This document shows positions 56,756 through 64,000 of a stretch of DNA of 64,000 nt, piece after piece. Location of the stretch: assembly GCF_008831285.2 (NCBI RefSeq), contig NC_045138.2, positions 22,293,934-22,357,933 of the forward strand, read 5' to 3'. Origin of the DNA: Nymphaea colorata (Eukaryota > Streptophyta > Magnoliopsida > Nymphaeales > Nymphaeaceae). Within the stretch, counting starts at the first letter, position 1. Every line of letters begins with the position of its first letter. A program made the position numbers and the translations under genes. The notes under the pieces were generated by a model that was not told the origin of the DNA, did not search any database, and saw nothing but the letters and a program-made list of their open reading frames with translations.

Positions 56756-59207
56756 ACTTGAGATCTAGTAGTCATAGGATGAACTCATTCTTGATTTGAG
56801 ACATTTTGACTAGACTGGGTTGGCTCTCTTTTTCAAGAGTCTTATGATGAGATTCACTATTTATTTCAGATGAGGTAAGGGTTTCTCTGGCATTGTGATG
56901 GTACTAGATGTTGGCACTATAAGGTTTGGAAACTGGTATTTATGAGGAAAAGTTAAAATGATAGCTTGGGTTTTTACTTTAAGGATCTTGAATTCTAGTT
57001 TCTTGAGTATTAATAAAAGGAAATTTCCTTTTATTAAATTGGACATGTCTCGAAATATAAATTTTACCATTTTGCACACTCAAACAATAATACCCTTTAT
57101 GTCGAGGAGCATAGCCTAAGAAAACACATCTTTCAGATCGATAATCTCATTTATTTTTTCTGGTAAGCTCTTAAACAGGTTAAACATTCACATCCAAAAA
57201 TTTTGAAGAAGTCATATTCAAGTGCCTGTTTGAACAATTTTTTCAAAGGATAAGCAAAATCAAGAATTTTGGTTGGCATTCCATTAATCAAATAAACTAC
57301 AGTACAAAAGTTTGAGGACAAAAAATTATTGTGAATATTATCTTCTACCATTAGAGATACTTTCTCCATTTTGTTCAGGAGTATGAGAACATGATATTTT
57401 ATGTCAAATCCCATTATCGATAATATATGATTGAAGCCATTGAAATTCTCCTCCCCAATCTGAGTGAAAATATTTTATCTTGTATCCAGTAAAATTTTGA
57501 AAAAGTACTTTGAAAGCTTTGAAAATATGGCTAACATTTGATCATTTTTTTCTATCAAAAAATCCAAGTATACCTTAAAGCTGGACCCCATACATCAGAA
57601 CAAATGAGTTCAATCAGACATTTCACCATATTTGAAATAACATTCAACAGAAGTTTATGGCTATTAAATTTTTGACAAGTTTCACACAAGTAGTTTAAGT
57701 AATCATCATAATAAGATTAATCACATTTGTTCAAAACCTTCTTAACAATGGAAAATGAAGGATGACCAAGTCTTTTGTGCTACTAACCAACTGTCTTTCT
57801 CCAAACTAAGCTTCCTTTGTCATGCTACCAAGGTTCATCTTGTATAGCCCATCACTGCTAGTTCCTTGATGAAGAATTTTTCTTGTTTCATGGTGTTTAA
57901 CACAACACATATTAGGATGAAACCCAAAATAAACTCCATTATCTTTAGAAAGACGTAGTGATAACAAGTTTCTTGTTATTTTAGGCACATGAAGGAGATC
58001 ATTTAAAACTAAGTTTTGAGATGTCTTTGAAAAACCAATATAAAAAGTTCTCAAACTTGATCCAGCTCCGATTTTCATTGCATCTCCATCATTGTATTTG
58101 GCATGGATGGACAAGTTATTGATATCGTTGGTGATGTGATGAGTCGTTCCAAAGTCAGGATACCAATTGTCGTTTCTAATGTCTTGATCTAGAGTGCTAG
58201 AAGGCCTTGCATGATATGTTGAAACAACGTTGTCTCTTTTTCTTTAAACAAGTTAGTATATGACCAACAAAACCTTGCAATATGACCAACTTTTCCACAT
58301 ATTTGGCACACAAGATGATCACCTTTATACTGTTCATTTTTTTGTCCTTCTCCTCTAGATTGATAGTTATTTCCACTACAACTTCTATAGTTGTTTTGCT
58401 TATTGTAAACCTGTTTTGAGGTAATATTCGCAATAGACATAATATATTTATTGAGCTTGTGAATAATCCTTTTTTAAGTTGGATTCTTATATGAGAAGAT
58501 GCCCATGAAGTTCATTCAAAGAGATAGGATCATTTCCAATTTTCATGCGGACCTCAAAGGCAAGATATTAACTTGGCAATCCTCTAGGAATTTGAAGAAC
58601 AAATCATCTTCACTAACTTGTTTGGATGCAATGGTTAATTGGTGACTAATAGCTTTTGCTTTGTTTATATAAACATCCATAGAACGGCATCCCTTTTTCA
58701 AATCTTGAAACTGTGATTTTAACTGCATTATTTGAGTCATGGATTAAGCAACATAAGACTGCTTAAGGACACCCCATACCTGTACAGAAATTTTTAAATC
58801 AATAAATTGGGTATGCATTGCTTCAGATAAAGAAGACTTAATCCAAATCAAAAGTAATCGTTCATTTCTCACTCATTCAATCTCGACTTATTTCACTTGT
58901 TTCATATCTAAACATTGATGGACCAGGTTTCCTTCCATCAACATACCCCATAAGATCATATGAGATTAAGATTGAGGTAAAATTGGGATTCCCAAATAAG
59001 AAAATTTGGACATTTAATTTGATGGTGAGGAAGTGTTGTAAGTTGCCTGGGTACTGAAGAGGAAAAGTAAGAAGATTCATGTATCAGAGTTGACTCCCGT
59101 ATTTGATGTTGCTTTTTGGTTTGCCATAAGAATGAAAAGCCGCAACACAAATTGTAATCCTTAGAAACTAGCAACAACACTAACAAGAACTAGCAGCTCT
59201 TATACCA

Positions 59208-59623
59208 TTATAAAAATCAAATGGGAAAAATAATTAAAAAAGACAAATTTTTAAAGTAGTTCAACCAACAAGCCTACGTCCACTACTCTCTACTTTTCAA
59301 TTTGTTTTTATTTCGTAGAGAGCTCGCTTTATATAGAAAAGGTACATAAGTGGTCTTTTTGGGTCGTTACAAAAGATTTGTTATCGCTACTATTTTCCAA
59401 GAGACATGACTTTTCATTTATAATAGTCTCCACATCTTCCAAGCAATTCACCTTGATTGACAAGAGTTGATTCTCTCTAAGAGACTTCTTGATTAATGAA
59501 GGTTGTTTCTCTCCAAGAGTGTTATTGATTGATGAGAGTTGATTCTTTCTAAGAGTCTCTTTGGTTGACGAGGAATGATCTTTAAGAGTCTCCTTGGTAT
59601 CGCCTTCATTATTTCTGTTAACA
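59208..59623 (-). repeat. copia-C 5' LTR
   Basis: 416 bp, partner of 55055-55538. It begins TGTTAACAGAAATAATGAAG on the minus strand. Its inner edge ends TTTTATAA against the primer site. Confidence 0.88.
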
Positions 59624-60299
59624 CAACTCTCCCGCATTACCAAAGTTGCTTGGAACCCAATCACTTAGAAAATAGGGAGAAAATTACAAAGCTGGAAGGG
59701 CATATACCTCTTGCTTCCCGGGTGTGCTCTATTAATCCAACACATTCTCACTTCAATCCCTAATTTCCTAATGTCGTTGCTCATGATACCAGCAAGTGTA
59801 GAGCAGAAAATCAATGTGATTTTCAGATGCTTCCTTTGGCCTAATAGCAACAACATATGCAACTGTTATTCAGTTAGGCTTAGTGATTACATCCAAGGAC
59901 TTCGGCTGCCTTGGTATACCGGAGTTTCTCTATCCTGGTCTTGAGAAAGCCCAAGGCTGCTCTTCTCCTCAAATGGTGGTTCTCCATTTTTCATTCGATG
60001 GATACTTGGGCATTGGTCTTGTTGCATAAGTATAACCTACATGCACTCAACTCTATAAATATAGTAGGGATCAAATCCAACCTGCGGACTTCTTGGCTGA
60101 AGGTTTTCAAGTTTTTTGTGGATCGAGATGACAATATCTATGACAGTACAAGCCATTTGCATGGGTGAAATCCACATCAGTCATCTTCCCCACCAAGCGG
60201 GTGTATATGTCCTTTTTGCAAGCTGGTATGGATTTTCTTCCCAAGCATACAAATATGGTGGTTAGGCCCTAATCCAGGCTCCAAGTTTCTGGCTTGGAT

Positions 60300-60609
60300 G
60301 TGTTAAGGAAAGATTTGACAAGGATATGCAACAGATGAACATTATCAATCAGTGATTATCGGGTAAATCAATCAGAGATTATCGAGTGAAGGATCTTCCC
60401 AAACTATATAAAAAATTTTGAATTATTACCATATATGTTGCAATGCTGTAACGTTGTATAGCTGTACCATTCTTGTAACATTATGTAACTGATAACAAGT
60501 TACAGTATATAATACAAGGTATACTCTTGCAATAAATATGCAAGAGAGTTATTCATACTCGTCTTCTTGAGTCATCTCTTTCTCGTCTTCTTGTCTCACA
60601 TTTCTTTCA
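60300..60609 (+). repeat. copia-D 5' LTR
   Basis: It begins TGTTAAGGAAAGATTTGAC and ends TTTCTTTCA just before the primer site. A TATA box TATATAAAAA lies at 60405-60414 and a poly(A)-signal-like AATAAATATG near 60531, giving a sensible U3-R-U5 layout. The 3' partner is outside the window, so the limits rest on the primer site and the TG...CA ends. An alternative right end is the CACA at 60600. Confidence 0.65.
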
Positions 60610-62469
60610 TGGTATCAGAGCCATCTGCATGGTTCTTGGTTCTTCTCTGTTCTCGTTGTCCCTTTGTTCAGCCATAGTTATTTCGAGTGTTCCTATTCAC
60701 TCGCACATCAACAAAGGTACCAACCTTCGTTGGTCCTCTCACTGCTCAAGTTTCATCCTCTGTTAGTTGCAGTTCCAAGAAGCCCATAATTGACCAACGC
60801 TGGAACCTTCTGTTTTTCGGACTGCAACTTCTTCTTCTTCAGTGCATGAAATAGGGAGTAGCTTTTTCTTCTTCAGTGTGTGAAACAGGGAAACACAACA
60901 TCCCTGTTCATCTGCACACCGTCGTTGGTGTCAGCCTCCACTAGTCCTCACACTGCTCAGGAAACATCCCTTGCTCGTTGCTGTTCCAAGGAGCCCATCC
61001 TTACTTGAGCTAGCTGGAACCTTCTGTTTTCTGGCCGCCTCTCCTAGTGCGTCTTCTGTAAACCAGAAAAAATTGACTTCCATTTTTCACCTCTAAAACT
61101 CGGCACTGTCTCCTTGCTCAACAGATCCCCTCGAAGTTGCACAGGAAGCATTGCTAAGGAGTCTTCTTTCCGCCGGACCGGTGCTCGATCGGATTCATTA
61201 CCAGAGTGGGCCGGAATCAGGTGGTTTTTGGTTGCCTATCTGTGAGTCCTCTGTTCAGCGTGTGAAAAAGGGGGAAATCGACCGCACCCAACTGATATCC
61301 TTGAATTGACCGACGCTATCTCGTCTTGCTCCATCTCCTCTCACTCCCTTCTTGCACGCCACCAAAACTGTCGATAGGGTTGTTTGATGTCTGCGTCTCT
61401 GATCTCAGACGAAGAGAGAGAAACCCCTTTGCTGCGATGTGGTACTTGGTTTTTGCATAACTTTGTTTTCGACTCTCAACTCCTTAACATTCTCTGTATT
61501 TTGGTGGCGTCTGAGTATAATGGCTGCCACAATGCCTATTCAATGGAATGTTGCTGTTGCACTGGTCTCGATCAAACTCAACCGAGATAACTACCTATTA
61601 TGGCGAAGTCAACTAGAGTCAATAATGGACTCTCAAGATCTTCTTCAGTTCGTTGATGGGACTCAAGTTGAACCACCGAAGAAGATAAACAAAGGACGAC
61701 ACAACTGAAGTGAATCCAGAATTTGTTGCATGGAAAAAAATGGATCGTCTTGCATTAAGTTGGATCAACGCAACAATCACGAAAGCTGTGTTGGGGCAGA
61801 TTATGTCTGCCAAAACTGCCTATGATGCTTGGTCAACCCTTGAGAAATCATATGGTTCTCAGTGCCCTCTGAGAATCATGCTGCTGCATAAGGAGCTGCT
61901 TTTGATCAAGAAGGGAAGTATGTCTATGCTAGCTTATTTAAATAAAATCAGATTTCTTTCGGATACTTTATCCACTGCTGGTCAAGAAATTTCTGATCAA
62001 GATCTAGTACAAGTCACTCTTAATGGATTGTTGTCAGAATATGAGAGTTTTATAACCATGCTTACTGGTCCATCATCATCAAAAACTTTCATTTTCTGAA
62101 CTATTTGATCTTCCGCTTAATCAAGAAAAATGGCTTGCCTTACTTAAGTCGACTTCGATTGAAGTTGTTCAGCCAACATCGCAGGTTATCAACCACACTG
62201 CGTTCAACGTTTTTCGCAAGCAACGTTGAGGCCAAGGATTTTTCTGCAGTTGAGGAAGAAGAAATCATGGTGCCCGTGGAAATCTGTTTTTTATAGCGTG
62301 GCAATCAGTCCTAGTTACAACAGCGATCTGGTATGGCTAACACACAATGTCAACACCCTCCTATTGTTTACCAATTTTGTGGACCAAAGGAGCACTCAGC
62401 TCATACATGCTACGACATTCCTCAAGTCTACTCTGCCATGAGTCTACAAGATTCACTAAATGAATATTG

Positions 62470-62722
62470 GTACCCAGATACAGGTGCTACAAATCATATT
62501 GTAGCAAATGATGATATGATGCACAACAATGCTCCTGAGGATGGACAAGAGAACGTCATGATTGGTAATGGTTCTCACCTTTCTATTAAGCATACTGGTG
62601 ATCTATTAGTTGATGTTGATGAAAATTCTTTTAAACTCAAGAATACTTTTCATGTCCCCATTATTGCTCACAATTTGTTATCGGTCAGAAAATTTACTAC
62701 TGACAATGATTATATCTTTTAG
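62470..62722 (+). pseudogene. copia-D protease / gag-pre-integrase region
   Basis: This open stretch carries WYPDTGATNHI, an aspartic-protease active site, then NVMIGNGSHLSIKHTG and LKNTFHVPIIAHNLLSVRKF, which are standard landmarks between the copia protease and integrase. It closes at a TAG near 62720 and the polyprotein continues beyond in the same frame for a short way. It is the best preserved part of this element. Confidence 0.75.
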
Positions 62723-64000
62723 TTCTCACCGTATGATTTTGTGATCAAGGATCGACAAACAAACAAGATTCATCTTCCAAGACCAAAAAAGTATAATGGA
62801 CTTTATCCAATTATGCTTAAGAGAGCTAGCGTGAATCAAGAAAGAACAACCTTCATCAGTTGGTTTTCACGGCAGAATAATACAACCTCTTATGAGCTAT
62901 GACACCGCCGATTAGGACATGCGAATAAAATGATTGTGAATCTTTTAAATTCTAGTTGTTTAATTTCAATAAACTCTTGATCCGAAAGAGATGTTTGTGA
63001 AGAACATGAAATTCTCTATCGATTTTCATGTTCTCATACGTCTGAACAAAATAGAATAGTTGAAAGAAAGAACAGACATGTTGTAGAAATTGGTTTGAGT
63101 ATGTTGCATGATTCAGGGCTTGACTACAAATTTTAGGTTGAATCTTTCAGGACTGCAGTATACATCATTAATCGGTTACCGACTAAAATTACACTCACCT
63201 ATGAGTTTTTGGGTCAATATGTTATCCACTTCTCACTTTATCTATCAGCACCAAATTCCAACCAAAGACCACTCGGTGCATTGTTCTTGGCTATGCAAGC
63301 AGACATAAAGGGTATATTTGTTATGATGCCACATTTCAAAGGATTCTTATCTCTCGACATGTGATTTTTGATGAAAGTTTGCATAACGGGTAGTCACCGA
63401 CAATTTTCGATCCTTCACTATGGATGCCCAATGTTCAACTTGATCAAGGTACAAATACGACATGGGTCCTCCACTAGTTGAGCCAACATATCAAGATAGC
63501 ACTCTTTCACTATTCAATTATGCATCAGTACCATTTAGACAACAAAGTTCTCTCATGCCACACATTACTGATTTTTCAGCTTCACATATTGATTGTCATG
63601 ACATGCCCATCTCTCTTTCACGAGGTCATGGTTCAAATAGGTTCATACCACAACAATCAAACTCCTTATCACCTCTTGTTACATCATGTTGTCATAATGG
63701 TCTCCCCGATCAGTCCACTTCACCTATACAAGATCTAGCTGGCCATGAACATACACAGGAGGCTGTAAATGGAACCATACAAGAACTGGCTTAAAATTCA
63801 TCTCGACCATCACATCATACTCATCATATAGTCACAAGGTCGATGACCGGTTCCTTGGTACCAAAAACTTTTTGTGTTATGCTAGATCAGAAGGAACCAA
63901 CCTTGTTTAAAGAAGCAATTAAGCATAATGACTGGCAACAAACTATGAAACATGAGATCGAGGCACTCAAACAAAGTCACCCATGGTGTCTCATTCGCAC

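Larger units (their letters stand above)
55055..59623 (-). mobile_element. Ty1/copia element (copia-C), internally deleted, perfect TSD CAACT
   Basis: LTRs lie at 55055-55538 (3') and 59208-59623 (5'); CAACT flanks both ends (55050-55054 and 59624-59628). The primer site TGGTATAAGAGC directly follows the 5' LTR on the minus strand. Order: gag (58740-58189, with knuckle CQICGKVGHIARFC), protease region (58188-57806, where the usual D-S/T-G-A-T reads PDFGTT), integrase (about 57480-57151), a linker with an in-frame 31-residue duplication (56775-56560), the RT N-terminus (CKWVIKIKRKA, near 56400) and RNase H (56304-55924, with RPNISYVINKV and YSNADWVGCLDDRRSTG). The RT catalytic core, including the YVDD motif, is missing between about 56400 and 56340. 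It could move only with enzymes from another element. The LTR differs from that of copia-B. Confidence 0.9.
53930..60299 (+). mobile_element. 5'-truncated L1-like LINE (LINE-B), split by copia-C
   Basis: Only reverse-transcriptase and downstream parts remain. Left part (53930-55054): LKELSCWKALGLDGIHL, FAFSKGRRL, YARDALSPFFFNIMAEGLAI, IIQYADEVVLLG (catalytic Asp pair reads A-D-E where YADD is usual), FSLISDLKVNEHK. Right part (59624-60290): LENREKITKLEGHIPLASR, PASVEQKINVIFRCFLWPNSNN, and LLKWWFSIFHSMDTWA in another frame. The two halves join in the order known for plant L1 elements across the copia insertion. Endonuclease and ORF1 are absent, consistent with 5' truncation during target-primed insertion. 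Numerous frameshifts are present, so it is dead. The right limit is set where the copia-D LTR seems to begin. Confidence 0.8.
60300..64000 (+). mobile_element. Ty1/copia element (copia-D), plus strand, truncated by the window end
   Basis: A 5' LTR (60300-60609) is followed by the primer site TGGTATCAGAGCC (60610-60622). Gag starts at ATG 61520 (MAATMPIQWNVAVALVSIKL) and is frameshifted near 61700. It continues as FVAWKKMDRLALSWINATIT and LVQVTLNGLLSEYESFITML. The zinc knuckle reads YQFCGPKEHSAHTC, with its first Cys replaced by Tyr. The protease motif YPDTGATNHI (62470 on) is intact. Gag-pre-integrase HRRLGHAN (near 62905) is followed almost at once by HTSEQNRIVERKNRH, so most of the integrase catalytic core is deleted. 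The start of reverse transcriptase (EAIKHNDWQQTMKHEIEALK) reaches the window edge. Several stops are present. RT, RNase H and the 3' LTR lie outside. Confidence 0.85.

Noticed and set aside
1-64000. CRISPR array, operon, riboswitch or integron-like system
   Set aside because: All tandem repeats found are short local duplications or microsatellites without unique spacers, and the window is plant nuclear DNA.

Overview
This window reads as angiosperm nuclear DNA. The evidence is an intron-rich gene with GT-AG introns, an L-type lectin receptor kinase (a land-plant family), plant Ty1/copia elements primed by initiator-Met tRNA, L1-like LINEs, tRNA-derived SINEs and many short foldback elements. 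It is AT-rich except for one GC- and CT-rich LINE. The species cannot be named from the sequence.

Two host loci are supported. (1) A MIP1-type leucine-zipper/DUF547 gene lies on the minus strand (6827-17492). I place eleven coding exons that join in phase to 601 codons. Its third intron is about 4.5 kb and is loaded with short repeats. (2) An L-type lectin receptor kinase lies on the minus strand (41151-43164). Its kinase half is open, but its lectin half is split by two frameshifts, so it is a probable pseudogene or carries assembly errors.

Layout. 1-6826: intergenic, with a SINE with intact A and B boxes and three copies of a CTATGTGACAC-ended foldback family. 6827-17492: the DUF547 gene. 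17493-33990: gene-poor, with SINE-like sequences, hAT-like foldback elements, an inverted pair of A/T-rich repeats, a 459-bp tandem duplication and microsatellites. 33990-40440: a three-level copia nest: a plus-strand element split by a full-length minus-strand element, itself interrupted by a solo LTR with a perfect 5-bp target duplication. 41151-43164: the receptor kinase. 45.8-51.7 kb: a nearly full-length decayed LINE. 53.9-60.3 kb: a second LINE split by a 4.6-kb copia element with a perfect CAACT target duplication. 60300-64000: a fourth copia element running off the window end.

I see no operon-like or otherwise novel gene system. The most informative signal is the datable order of nested insertions and the families of short elements that share ends and 8-bp target duplications. 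Most open frames outside the listed features look like chance or decayed transposon frames.
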